Shown: positions 47,182-55,269 of the stretch, one piece after another | Position numbering within the stretch: the stretch's first letter is position 1 | Layout of the letters: each line of letters opens with the position of its first letter | Assembly (NCBI GenBank): GCA_016649715.1 | Contig: JAENXC010000009.1 | Coordinates: 62,001-126,000, forward strand | Source of the DNA: Flavobacteriaceae bacterium | GTDB taxonomy: Bacteria > Bacteroidota > Bacteroidia > Flavobacteriales > Flavobacteriaceae | Reading direction: 5' to 3' | DNA: 64,000 nucleotides | Made by a program: the position numbers and the translations under genes | The notes under the pieces: model-generated | Databases searched by the model: none | The model's input: the letters and a program-made list of their open reading frames with translations, nothing else | Told to the model about the DNA's origin: nothing

Positions 47182-48123
47182 ATGAATAAATTATCATTTG
47201 AAGATTGGAAAAATAGTATGTCATTTATGGTAGATGATGATTTTGATAACACTTTCCTTGGAACAATTATTCCTCTAACCCAACTAATTAACGACAATGC
47301 CGCATCATTTTCAAATAGTGATAGGCTTACCGAGTTTTTAATCACTGATACAAATGGCTTAACGGCATTAAAAAAACTGAAAGCTTTTGTCTCTGTTATT
47401 GGACTTTCAGAAGAAAGACTGAAACGAGTAGTCTCACTAGTGAGGTTTAAATTTTTTAACCACGAATTTAGGTCAGAATGGAATGTTGGTCAAATTAGTA
47501 GAGCAATTATATCCAATCAAGAATTTAGAACTCTATTAATTGACTTTTTTATAAATGCTAGAAATTCAAGAATTGGAAGAGAAATGCCTCTATACTATAT
47601 GAGAAATTTCAAGCTTAACAACCAAGCTTTCATAAATGATTTGAGGCAGTTTAGTTATGTAGAAAGAATTTTAAACGATAATGAAATACAAGGAAAATAC
47701 TCAAACCAAGTAGGAGACTATGTGGAAAAAAAACTAATAAAAAATCATCTAGAAAATTATAAAAATACCGTGAATGCTGATTTGGTATACGAAACGCAAA
47801 AAGAATTCCCCATATTGGCAAAAAATTTGGATTTTATTATTCCTAGCGTAGATTCCCCAACTATACTCATTGAATCAGTTTACAATATAACAACAGGGAG
47901 TGGCCAATCAAAGAGGGCCGACCAATTAGTAGAGCTATATGGTATCTTAATGCGTTACAATGCAAACAATCGACACAATAAAATAATTATGGTAAATTAT
48001 GTAGATGGATTAGGTTGGGTGGGAAGACAAAATGATTTGCATAGAATATATGATGCAAGTGATTTTGTTTTAAATCAAAGTAATATTCATTTACTGAATG
48101 ATGTACTTGATGAGTTTTATTAA
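47182..48123 (+). CDS. Putative type II restriction endonuclease
   Basis: A 313-residue, AT-rich gene product convergent with a C5-methyltransferase (6-base gap), the usual layout for a type II restriction-modification pair. A PD-(D/E)xK-like core is visible as NLDFIIPSVDSPTILIESVY with Asp and Glu, followed by NITTGSGQSKRADQLVELYG. The N-terminal half is helical and unassigned. It resembles DpnII-type enzymes only in the FDF...IE...GS pattern, and I do not assign specificity. The low G+C compared with neighbours such as fhs points to horizontal transfer. Confidence 0.66.
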   Translation: MNKLSFEDWKNSMSFMVDDDFDNTFLGTIIPLTQLINDNAASFSNSDRLTEFLITDTNGLTALKKLKAFVSVIGLSEERLKRVVSLVRFKFFNHEFRSEWNVGQISRAIISNQEFRTLLIDFFINARNSRIGREMPLYYMRNFKLNNQAFINDLRQFSYVERILNDNEIQGKYSNQVGDYVEKKLIKNHLENYKNTVNADLVYETQKEFPILAKNLDFIIPSVDSPTILIESVYNITTGSGQSKRADQLVELYGILMRYNANNRHNKIIMVNYVDGLGWVGRQNDLHRIYDASDFVLNQSNIHLLNDVLDEFY

Positions 48124-48129
48124 ATTGAT

Positions 48130-49485
48130 TTAGTCCACTAGAAAACCTTTTTCTTTCTTTTTTAATTTGTCAAAATATTTAGAAGTGATTAAAATTTCTG
48201 CAAGTTTTGAAGAAACGTGTTCAACAATAGGTACAGCAACTGTATTTCCTAATAAATCAAAAGCTTCGATTTCTTTAACTGGAATTTCATACCATTCTGG
48301 ATAACCGAATAAACGTAATCCCTCACGTATTGTCAATCTTCTTAAACCACCATTATCTGGGACAGCCAATCGCGAAACATCTGTAGCAACAAGCGTTGGT
48401 GCAATATCGTTCGGATCTAATATTTTATTTATTTCAAAGCTCAGTTTTCCAGTTACAATATTGTAACCTTTTGGCTTTGTTTCATCATAAACACGAAACT
48501 TTTTTTCTCCATTTTCAGTTTTCTCTCGAACTAACTTTTTAGGATGCTCAAATCTTAAATATCCTTTTATAACCAAATCATCCAATAATTCTTTAAGCTT
48601 ATCATTTTTCTGGAAAGTTGAGATTTGCTTTAAAGTCAATGTCATTCCATCCATCCAGTCAATACCAATTTTTTTAGCCCAATGTTTTTTTCGTCTTTCC
48701 TTAAAAAGTTTATTCAGCAGAATTATTTGCTCATCTGAAACTTCCCCTTTAATTCCAATATCCCAACTATGGATATTGTTATCTCCTCCTCTTTTATCTT
48801 TGATGGACTTTCCATACAAATCTTCCATTTCAAAATGACGAAAAAGCTTTTCTGTAAAGTCAGATTTAATTGTTTCCAAACCGTTTTCTAAAATAGTTTT
48901 TAGAGGTTTAAATTCTTTGTTAGAAAATGTAAGATTTGGTTTTTCATTTTTCGCTCCAACTATAAAAATTCTTTTTCGAGATTGTGGTAAGCCAAATTCA
49001 ATAGAATCTAAAACTTTCCAAGAAACCTTGTAACCTAATTCATTTTTAAGCTTATATAAAATAGTAGACAAAGTCCTTCCTATTTTGTCTCCCTTATTCT
49101 CCAAATCGTGCTTAACAAGTCCCTCGACATTTTCCAATATGAAACCATAAGGACTTTTATTTCTTATAATCCTTTCAATTTCAAAAAACAATGTTCCTCT
49201 TGTATCAGAAAATCCGTGACGATTTCCTGCTGCACTAAATGATTGGCATGGAAAACCTCCTAATAAAAAATCAAAGTCTGGAATTTGTTCATTCTCAACT
49301 TGAAAAATATCTCCTACAAAATATCCGTGACTGAAATTCTTTTCTAAAGTTTCAATCGCATAAGACTTAATCTCAGAAGTCATTACACATTCAGTTTCAA
49401 AACCTAATTCTCTGAACGAATTTTCAAAACCTAATCTTATTCCTCCAAGTCCAGCAAATAAGTCTATAAATTTAACTTTTGTCAT
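48130..49485 (-). CDS. DNA (cytosine-5-)-methyltransferase
   Basis: A 451-residue modification enzyme with ordered C5-MTase motifs: I FIDLFAGLGGIRLGFE, IV LLGGFPCQSFSAAGNRHGF (catalytic Cys), VI FILENVEGLVKHD, VIII FGLPQSRKRIFIVGA and X FDLLGNTVAVPIVEHV. The region between VIII and X, about 230 residues with KHWAKKIGIDWMDGMTLTL and a basic segment, is the target-recognition domain. It is large and suggests a specificity I cannot name. The gene protects host DNA from the convergent endonuclease. Two bases upstream lies the DUF6471 gene, likely co-transcribed. Confidence 0.9.
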   Translation of the reverse strand: MTKVKFIDLFAGLGGIRLGFENSFRELGFETECVMTSEIKSYAIETLEKNFSHGYFVGDIFQVENEQIPDFDFLLGGFPCQSFSAAGNRHGFSDTRGTLFFEIERIIRNKSPYGFILENVEGLVKHDLENKGDKIGRTLSTILYKLKNELGYKVSWKVLDSIEFGLPQSRKRIFIVGAKNEKPNLTFSNKEFKPLKTILENGLETIKSDFTEKLFRHFEMEDLYGKSIKDKRGGDNNIHSWDIGIKGEVSDEQIILLNKLFKERRKKHWAKKIGIDWMDGMTLTLKQISTFQKNDKLKELLDDLVIKGYLRFEHPKKLVREKTENGEKKFRVYDETKPKGYNIVTGKLSFEINKILDPNDIAPTLVATDVSRLAVPDNGGLRRLTIREGLRLFGYPEWYEIPVKEIEAFDLLGNTVAVPIVEHVSSKLAEILITSKYFDKLKKKEKGFLVD

Positions 49486-49486
49486 A

Positions 49487-49765
49487 TTAATTTTTTTTTT
49501 GGTTATAATCTATTTGTGGTTCAGCGGCAATTGATAATTGATTTTCGTATTCTTCAATTTCTATTTTTCCGCACCCTATAACAGTTAAACATTGTAAAAA
49601 GAAAGATGCGCTAAAAGTACCTCGACTGATTTTACTATCGACACTGGATTTGGTTTCTTCAATTCCTATTTGTTCTAGCATATTTACCAAATCCGAATTT
49701 GAAATTCCTCTACGAACTAATTCTGATTTTAATAAACGTTTGACTTTATCATTCCAATCTGCCAT
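49487..49765 (-). CDS. DUF6471 DNA-binding-like protein, possible controller
   Basis: A 92-residue protein starting at ATG 49765 (MADWNDKVKRLLKSELVRRG). The DUF6471 pattern ISNSDLVNMLEQIGIEETKS and VDSKISRGTFSASFFLQCLT VIG looks like a compact helical DNA-binding unit similar to HTH repressors. It lies 1 base upstream of the methyltransferase start codon region and downstream of several palindromes, so it may regulate the restriction-modification genes in the manner of a C-protein. An upstream start adding 8 residues is not favoured. Confidence 0.66.
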   Translation of the reverse strand: MADWNDKVKRLLKSELVRRGISNSDLVNMLEQIGIEETKSSVDSKISRGTFSASFFLQCLTVIGCGKIEIEEYENQLSIAAEPQIDYNQKKN

Positions 49766-49791
49766 AATTTTGAATTTAATATATCGCAAAT

Positions 49792-49851
49792 ATGATTAAT
49801 CATTTGCACATATGCAAATAATCTGGCATAAATAAAAAAATAATTATGCCA
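49792..49851. promoter_or_regulatory. Cluster of three palindromes upstream of DUF6471 and the methyltransferase
   Basis: ATGATTAATCAT (49792-49803) is a perfect 12-bp palindrome. ATTTGCA and TGCAAAT (49802-49819) form a 7-bp inverted repeat with four bases between. TGGCATAA and TTATGCCA (49824-49831, 49844-49851) form an 8-bp inverted repeat with 12 bases between. Such clusters are typical operators of restriction-modification controllers; the binding protein could be DUF6471. Confidence 0.5.
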
Positions 49852-50126
49852 TCGTATATACGCAATTAGGGCATGGTTCTCTAAACTCAAGGTTGATATC
49901 CTACTGCGAAATTGAGTGATTGGAGGAAACATAAGCGCATACATTCCCTTTATTGCTCTTACACATAACCATAGCAAACCAAAACCTCTCCCAAGTCCCA
50001 CTAACAACAAACCCCAAAATTCCCCAAAAAAAAGGGGGAAATCCCCCTAAAAAAACAGGGTTTTTCCTCTTGACTCGCGTTTTCCCTTTCCCTATTTTTA
50101 GTCAAAGTTTTAATCTAATCTCTAAC

Positions 50127-50147
50127 ACCTGCCTGCCAAGGGCAGGT
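50127..50147. repeat. CCTGCCTGCC palindromic repeat, intergenic copy
   Basis: ACCTGCCTGCCAAGGGCAGGT is the same family as the in-frame copy at 24595-24615. It lies 22 bases upstream of the hypothetical gene at 50170. Confidence 0.7.
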
Positions 50148-50169
50148 CTAACTTCTAAAATCTAAAAAA

Positions 50170-50913
50170 ATGGCAACAACACTCAAAAGAGCATACAAAG
50201 GAAAAGATGTGGACATGCTCACCGCCTGCGCAACAATCATGGAACAGGCCATCGTCCACCAAACATTTTTGGTTACCAAACGCGCCAATTGGGCAGACCC
50301 CTTTTTCCCAGACATTCAAACACAGATACGAAACGCCTTCACAAACTTTTTGGGCATAGACAACGCCCAAGAACTGCGGGAAGCTACACAACTCGTAACA
50401 AGCATTCAAACAAATTCCTTGACCGATTTGGCAGAGTTCAAAGTCCAAATAATGGAAGATTTCAAAACTGATAAACCCCGCAGAGACGAAATTTTAACCC
50501 GTCTTGGTTTCACTGCACACCACAAAGCCGCACAGAACAAAGACCAGGAAGCATTGATAGAATTACTATTAAAGTTCAAACTAAATATGACCCCTGCCTT
50601 GCAAACAGAAATTACCACTGCGGGAACCTCCGCAACAACAATCACTGCCATAACCGGCTATGCAGATGTTTTGCAAGCAGCAAACATCACCCAAGAAACA
50701 ATGAAAGGAAGTCGTAAAGTAATTTCACAAGCCGGAGTTACAGAATTTAATGCCATCTATGCACAGGTAATCAGCATAGCAAAAATTGCTACCAAGTTTT
50801 TCAAAGACGATAAAGCGGTACAAGACAAGTTCTCCTATGCAAAAACAGTGGCTACTCTCAACCAAGTAAGACCTGTGGAACCAGTTTCCCCCCTACCGCC
50901 ACCAACAACTTAG
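50170..50913 (+). CDS. Hypothetical protein, all-helical
   Basis: A 247-residue protein with no family recognised (MATTLKRAYKGKDVDMLTAC). It is predicted to be all-helical, with QTQIRNAFTNFLGIDNAQEL, LTDLAEFKVQIMEDFKTDKP and TKFFKDDKAVQDKFSYAKTV, and ends in a Pro-rich tail (PVEPVSPLPPPTT). It has no signal peptide or membrane segment. Its codon usage is typical of the host. It is followed at once by a 21-bp tandem repeat. It may be a filament or coat-like helical protein, but this cannot be shown. Confidence 0.62.
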   Translation: MATTLKRAYKGKDVDMLTACATIMEQAIVHQTFLVTKRANWADPFFPDIQTQIRNAFTNFLGIDNAQELREATQLVTSIQTNSLTDLAEFKVQIMEDFKTDKPRRDEILTRLGFTAHHKAAQNKDQEALIELLLKFKLNMTPALQTEITTAGTSATTITAITGYADVLQAANITQETMKGSRKVISQAGVTEFNAIYAQVISIAKIATKFFKDDKAVQDKFSYAKTVATLNQVRPVEPVSPLPPPTT

Positions 50914-51150
50914 AAAGTTCAGTTGGGTCTGTAGAAAGTTTAGTTGGATAAGTAGAAAGTTTAGTTGGGTTGGTAGAAAGTTTAGTTGGGTTGGTAGAAG
51001 GTCTAGTCGGGTCGGTAGAAAGTTTATTTGGAATAGTAGAAAGTCTAGTCGAGTCAGTATAAACTTCAGTTGTGTCGGTAGAAAGTCTAGTTGGTCCGGT
51101 AGAAACTTTAGTCTGGTCGTTAGATAGTCTAGTTAGTGCGATGGAAACTT
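50911..51150. repeat. 21-bp minisatellite, about 11 units
   Basis: Units based on GTAGAAAGTTTAGTTGGGTTG repeat about 11 times with exchanges mostly at fixed positions (AAAGTTTAGT/AAGGTCTAGTC). The period is a multiple of three. On the minus strand it is open and would read (T-K-L-S-T-x-P)n; on the plus strand it has stops (TAA at 50949). The stretch from 50914 to 51342 has no other gene; after the repeat come mixed sequences with CACTGAAAACAGTG. Its role is unknown. Confidence 0.8.
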
Positions 51151-51342
51151 CAATCGGCAACTTCGCTAACACTTCCCCTCAAGCGCACTTTCCAAAAGCG
51201 CACCTCTTTAAAATCAAGCATTTACCCCTTCCGTCCACAACGAAAACCCCTTGGGCACACTGAAACCTGCACTGAAAACAGTGCAAGCGAAAAGCGTGAC
51301 CATCAATCTTTCTTTTGTAGAAATAGGCGTAATTAATGAATT

Positions 51343-51726
51343 CTATTTTTGGAAAAGAGGTTTGTATTTTTCTTTTTCAAACAGTAACAAAACGAAATTT
51401 AGCAGTGCAACAACAAACGCAGGTAGAGCGTCTAAAAAATCTTGGTTTGAAATGCTAAAAATTAAAAATGCTACTGATAATGGGAAAAGAACCAGTAATA
51501 GAAACGGCGTCCACTTATTAAATACTAAAAATAAGCCTAAAATGATTTCAAAAAAGTAGAGGAATGGAAGGTAAACTACCACCGCATCTAAAAAATCCAT
51601 GGTACTATCAGGCATTTCACCATAGCTAGTAGGCAGAAAATGGAAATATTGATTTAATGCGTACACTATTAAGAAAAGGCCTAGGATAATTCTAAGCCAA
51701 GTTTTAAGTAATTGGTTGTTTTTCAT
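51343..51726 (-). CDS. DoxX-like four-helix membrane protein
   Basis: A 127-residue membrane protein with four hydrophobic segments: WLRIILGLFLIVYALNQYF, VVVYLPFLYFFEIILGLFLV, FLLLVLFPLSVAFLIFSI and ALPAFVVALLNFVLLLFEK. The arrangement and the N-terminal RIILGLFLIVYALNQ match DoxX-like families of Bacteroidota. DoxX proteins have been linked to quinol oxidation or thiol stress, but these short ones have no established role. A perfect 18-bp palindrome lies upstream at 51785-51802, a probable regulatory site. Confidence 0.72.
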   Translation of the reverse strand: MKNNQLLKTWLRIILGLFLIVYALNQYFHFLPTSYGEMPDSTMDFLDAVVVYLPFLYFFEIILGLFLVFNKWTPFLLLVLFPLSVAFLIFSISNQDFLDALPAFVVALLNFVLLLFEKEKYKPLFQK

Positions 51727-51784
51727 TTTATCGAATTTTAAAAAGTTTATTAGGAATAAAAGTAAAGGTTCAATATAAGAAATT

Positions 51785-51802
51785 TTATGACAATTGTCAT
51801 AA
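51785..51802. promoter_or_regulatory. Perfect 18-bp palindrome upstream of the DoxX-like gene
   Basis: TTATGACAATTGTCATAA is a perfect palindrome 59 bases upstream of the DoxX-like start. A one-mismatch version of its 14-bp core lies before fhs at 46895-46908. It is a good candidate operator for a dimeric regulator. Confidence 0.5.
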
Positions 51803-51963
51803 CCGAATTAAATTAATAAAAGAAGATATTTGTTGGGTAAAGCGCAGCCCTAATTTGAATGATACAACGGCTAATTTTTGATAGTTTTTGTTATGTATTC
51901 TTTTCTTGCTTATAAATGAAAACCGTTCTAAAAACGAAAGGTTACGCCTAATTTTACAAATAA

Positions 51964-52512
51964 ATGAAAATTCACATTGAAACAGATCGCTTGCTTCTAC
52001 GCGACATGATGGATGAAGATTTGCACGGCATGTTCACAATGGATTCTGACGCAGACGTGCATACTTTTTTGGGAAACAAGCCAATTTCCACTATGGAAGA
52101 ATCTAAAAAAATGATTGATGCCATAAAACTGCAATACGTTCAAAACGGAATTGGCAGATGGGCGGTTGTTGAAAAGGAGAGCGGCAAATTTATTGGTTGG
52201 AGTGGGTTTAAGTTAGTGACCGATGTTATAAACGGAAGAACCCAATACTGCGATTTGGGGTATCGGTTCATCAAAAAATACTGGGGAAAAGGATACGCTT
52301 CCGAAACCGCCATTGCATCGTTAAATCACGGTTTTACAGAACTCGGATTCAAAGAAATTGTAGGTATTGCCGATGTGGATAATGTTGCATCCAATGCTAT
52401 TCTGCAAAAAATTGGGCTTGTGAAAAGGAATGAGTTTATTTATGATGGAACGCTTCATAACTTCTATTCGCTGAGCAAAATCGAATGGGAAAATATTGAA
52501 AATGAGCAGTAA
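51964..52512 (+). CDS. GNAT family N-acetyltransferase (RimJ-like)
   Basis: A 182-residue acetyltransferase. It starts MKIHIETDRLLLRDMMDEDL, the typical beginning of the RimJ/RimL group, and has the acetyl-CoA loop YRFIKKYWGKGYASETAIAS (Gly-Lys-Gly-Tyr-Ala), GFTELGFKEIVGIADVDNVA and SNAILQKIGLVKRNEFIYDG. The substrate may be an amino-terminal residue or a small molecule. It stands alone between the DoxX-like gene and a lipoprotein gene. Confidence 0.85.
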   Translation: MKIHIETDRLLLRDMMDEDLHGMFTMDSDADVHTFLGNKPISTMEESKKMIDAIKLQYVQNGIGRWAVVEKESGKFIGWSGFKLVTDVINGRTQYCDLGYRFIKKYWGKGYASETAIASLNHGFTELGFKEIVGIADVDNVASNAILQKIGLVKRNEFIYDGTLHNFYSLSKIEWENIENEQ

Positions 52513-52558
52513 TTCATTATAAATCATTACTTTAGTTCTTGTCTCTGAAAATGGTATT

Positions 52559-53056
52559 ATGAAACCTCTCAAGCTGTACTTTTCATTTTTAGCACTTTTT
52601 GCCATCGCCCTTTTTACTGGTTGCGAAGCCACTTTGGCCCCTGCTTATGATCAAGCCATTGTTACCAAGGTAACTGCAAGCAGCGATCTGGCGATGCGGT
52701 TTTTTGCTGAGGTTGATGGCGGTACCGAGAGTGAAAGTTTTGCCGCTCGGGAACCTGTTTACAACATTTTGATAGGCGCCTTCGAGTCGCTGAAACTACA
52801 GGCCAAAGCGCGACCCGTACCCAAAAATGTGGCATTGGACAAAATAAACGAAATGTTGGCGGCCAAAGGGAGCAATGCCATTACGGGCGACTATCCCAGT
52901 GCCTTCGCCTTTGAAAAAATAGCCGAAACCTTCAAAAAGATGAAAGAGACCGATAAGCAAAACGGCATACGGCCGCTTGCATTACAGGCTTTTAAAGGAC
53001 AGGTTGAAATCTTTTTGGACCAAGCAATAACGTATGAAAGTTTCTTAAAACGATAA
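52559..53056 (+). CDS. Predicted lipoprotein of unknown function
   Basis: A 165-residue protein with a lipoprotein signal (LYFSFLALFAIALFTGCEAT, lipobox FTGC, Cys21). The mature part is helical, with YDQAIVTKVTASSDLAMRFF, VYNILIGAFESLKLQAKARP and FKGQVEIFLDQAITYESFLK. No family was recognised. It is followed 4 bases later by a 104-residue helical protein, so the two probably act together. A common order in Flavobacteriia of such a lipoprotein with adk nearby is not known to me. Confidence 0.65.
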   Translation: MKPLKLYFSFLALFAIALFTGCEATLAPAYDQAIVTKVTASSDLAMRFFAEVDGGTESESFAAREPVYNILIGAFESLKLQAKARPVPKNVALDKINEMLAAKGSNAITGDYPSAFAFEKIAETFKKMKETDKQNGIRPLALQAFKGQVEIFLDQAITYESFLKR

Positions 53057-53060
53057 GATT

Positions 53061-53375
53061 ATGGCTGAAGATGTAACAACAATTATTACGGGTATAAAGG
53101 ACATTGCCTCCGGCATTTTGGAGAAAGATATTTCCGCAGTGCGCGGATTCAGCGAACGGCAGGTTGAAGCCATTGCCAAACAAACGGTACTTATCCAAAA
53201 GGGAGTGGCCGGCGGCGATATTGACGAAGAGCTCCGCGAGTTCTTTTTGGACGGGTTAGAGGCCATGGCGCACAACTTCGTCAATACCTTGAAAGGAATA
53301 TTGATGGTAACTTTGGAAAAGCTTTGGAATGCTTTGGTCAATTTTCTTTATAAGGCTGTGGGGGTTGTTGTTTGA
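53061..53375 (+). CDS. Small helical protein paired with the lipoprotein
   Basis: A 104-residue protein of unknown family (MAEDVTTIITGIKDIASGIL). It contains amphipathic helices (VEAIAKQTVLIQKGVAGGDI, ELREFFLDGLEAMAHNFVNT) and a C-terminal hydrophobic segment (LEKLWNALVNFLYKAVGVVV) that may touch a membrane. It starts 4 bases after the lipoprotein stop, so co-expression is likely. Downstream spacer repeats of the CCCGAATC type precede adk. Confidence 0.6.
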   Translation: MAEDVTTIITGIKDIASGILEKDISAVRGFSERQVEAIAKQTVLIQKGVAGGDIDEELREFFLDGLEAMAHNFVNTLKGILMVTLEKLWNALVNFLYKAVGVVV

Positions 53376-53473
53376 AATAACGCATTTCAGGTTTCAAGTT
53401 CCAATCCTGAATCTCCGATCCCAAATTAACAAATCCCGAATCCCGAATTAACGATTCCCCAATTATAATTTCG

Positions 53474-53481
53474 TAAATTTG
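53474..53481 (+). promoter_or_regulatory. Candidate -7 element for adk
   Basis: TAAATTTG matches the TAnnTTTG consensus and lies 32 bases before the adk ATG. A -33 TTG was not found at the expected distance. Confidence 0.35.
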
Positions 53482-53513
53482 CGACTTCGATTTTTATTCA
53501 TTAAACCTCAATC

Positions 53514-54086
53514 ATGACCAACATTATTCTGTTCGGCCCTCCCGGTGCTGGGAAAGGCACCCAAGCCAATTTTTTGAAAGAAAAATACAACCTGGTGCAT
53601 ATTTCCACCGGCGACGTTTTTAGATATAACATTAAAAATGAAACCGATTTGGGCAATCTCGCCAAATCCTTTATAGCAAAGGGAAAACTGGTTCCAGACG
53701 AGATTACCATCGATATGCTCAGCAATGAATTGGACAAAAACCCCAACGCCCACGGTTTTATTTTTGACGGTTTCCCGAGGACGGAAGCACAGGCAGGTGC
53801 ACTGGGCCATTTAATGGACGATAAGGATACCCAGATTGATGCCATGGTCGCCTTGGAAGTGGACGATGAGGTTTTGGTGAAGCGTCTTTTGGAAAGAGGC
53901 AAAACCAGCGGCCGCCCAGACGATGCCGATGAAAGCATTATTCGTAACCGCATAAAAGTTTACTATAACGAAACCGCTATTTTGAAAAGTTATTACGAAA
54001 AACAAAACAAGTATTACGGCGTTGATGGTGTGGGGAGCATTGAAGAAATTACCGAAAGATTAAGTAAAGTTATAGACAGTTTGTAG
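53514..54086 (+). CDS. adk: Adenylate kinase
   Basis: A 190-residue short-form adenylate kinase, which balances ATP, ADP and AMP. The P-loop is IILFGPPGAGKGTQANFLKE, the AMP site is HISTGDVFRYNIKNETDLG, FIFDGFPRTEAQAGALGHLM holds the D-G-F-P-R-T motif, and LLERGKTSGRPDDADESIIR is the short lid that lacks the Cys4 zinc knot. It is followed after 71 bases by obgE, a common Flavobacteriia order. The spacer holds a diverged copy of the CCCCAAAGGGG repeat. Confidence 0.95.
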   Translation: MTNIILFGPPGAGKGTQANFLKEKYNLVHISTGDVFRYNIKNETDLGNLAKSFIAKGKLVPDEITIDMLSNELDKNPNAHGFIFDGFPRTEAQAGALGHLMDDKDTQIDAMVALEVDDEVLVKRLLERGKTSGRPDDADESIIRNRIKVYYNETAILKSYYEKQNKYYGVDGVGSIEEITERLSKVIDSL

Positions 54087-54157
54087 TCCCCACCTAGCCT
54101 CCCCAAAGGGGAGGAACAAATAACTATTAACCAATAACTCAATAACTTTTTTTTGCA

Positions 54158-55156
54158 ATGACCGAAGGCAATTTTGTAGATTACGTAAAAGTTCATATTA
54201 CTTCCGGAAAGGGAGGGCAGGGCAGCAAGCACATGCGGCGGGAAAAGTATATTCCCAAAGGCGGTCCCGATGGCGGCGATGGCGGCCGTGGCGGACACGT
54301 AATTGTGAAGGCGAACAAAACTCTTTGGACGCTCTATCACCTTAAGTTTAAAAGGCACTTTAAAGCCGAGCACGGCTCTCACGGTAGCAAGCAAACAAGT
54401 ACCGGAGCCGATGGTGCCGATGTTTATATCGAAGTCCCGTTGGGCACAGTGGTTCGCGATAAAGAAACCGAAGAAATACTTTTTGAAGTTACCGAAGATG
54501 GTGAAGAAAGAATAGTAGCCAAAGGCGGTCGGGGTGGTCAGGGCAACGCTCACTTTAAAACTGCAACCAACCAAACTCCACGCTATTCGCAGCCCGGGGA
54601 AGAAGGCTTGGAATCAGACATAATCCTTGAACTAAAAATCCTTGCCGATGTTGGTCTGGTAGGTTTTCCGAATGCGGGTAAATCAACCTTACTTTCTGTA
54701 ATTACCGCAGCCAAACCGAAGATTGCCAATTACGAATTCACTACCCTAAAACCCAACTTGGGCATTGTGGAATACCGCGACTTTAAAACTTTTGTTGTGG
54801 CCGATATTCCAGGAATCATTGAAGGTGCTGCGGAAGGCAAAGGCATTGGCCACCGTTTTCTGCGTCATATTGAACGTAACTCTACCTTATTGTTCTTAAT
54901 TCCCGCCGATGCGCCGGATATTAAGGAACAGTATGAAATATTGGTGGATGAATTGCGCCGTTACAATCCACAACTTTTGGATAAAGAACGTTTGGTTGCC
55001 ATCAGCAAAAGTGATATGTTGGACGAGGAACTGAAAGCTGAAATGAAAAAGATTTTGGACAAGCAGTTTAAAGGCATTCCGTATTTGTTTATTTCTTCGG
55101 TAGCGCAACAGGGTTTGACAGAACTGAAGGATAAACTTTGGACAATGCTTAATTAA
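54158..55156 (+). CDS. obgE: GTPase ObgE/CgtA
   Basis: A 332-residue GTPase with the Gly-rich Obg domain ([60 protein letters not shown]) and the G domain (G1 [21 protein letters not shown]3 [21 protein letters not shown]4 ISKSDMLD, G5 ISSVAQQG). The C-terminal Obg domain is short, as usual in Bacteroidota. It takes part in large ribosomal subunit assembly. It follows adk and probably shares its promoter. Confidence 0.95.
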   Translation: MTEGNFVDYVKVHITSGKGGQGSKHMRREKYIPKGGPDGGDGGRGGHVIVKANKTLWTLYHLKFKRHFKAEHGSHGSKQTSTGADGADVYIEVPLGTVVRDKETEEILFEVTEDGEERIVAKGGRGGQGNAHFKTATNQTPRYSQPGEEGLESDIILELKILADVGLVGFPNAGKSTLLSVITAAKPKIANYEFTTLKPNLGIVEYRDFKTFVVADIPGIIEGAAEGKGIGHRFLRHIERNSTLLFLIPADAPDIKEQYEILVDELRRYNPQLLDKERLVAISKSDMLDEELKAEMKKILDKQFKGIPYLFISSVAQQGLTELKDKLWTMLN

Positions 55157-55269
55157 ATTCGAAAGGCTCGATCTGACATTTGATTTAACTTCCGCGAATA
55201 TTGTTAAAGAATAACAAACCCAAAACTAAAGGTGGTTTTTTGTGTATTTTTATTGAAAAGAAAAATACA

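Larger units (their letters stand above)
49766..50169. other. 404-bp spacer with palindromes and repeat
   Basis: From left to right the spacer holds three palindromes next to the controller gene (49792-49851), a mixed region without a gene, C-rich and G-rich tracts with CCCCAAAATTCCCC and AAAGGGGGAAATCCCCC at about 50010-50050, and a CCTGCCTGCC repeat at 50127-50147. No RNA gene or convincing short frame was recognised. Confidence 0.5.

Noticed and set aside
50911-51150. CRISPR array
   Set aside because: Units are contiguous 21-mers without unique spacers, and no cas genes are present.
50858-51172. Minus-strand 104-residue frame with TKLSTxP heptapeptide repeats
   Set aside because: A 21-bp period keeps any stop-free unit open; there is no recognisable start context, signal peptide or domain, and it overlaps the 3' end of a better gene. 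It is kept as a repeat.
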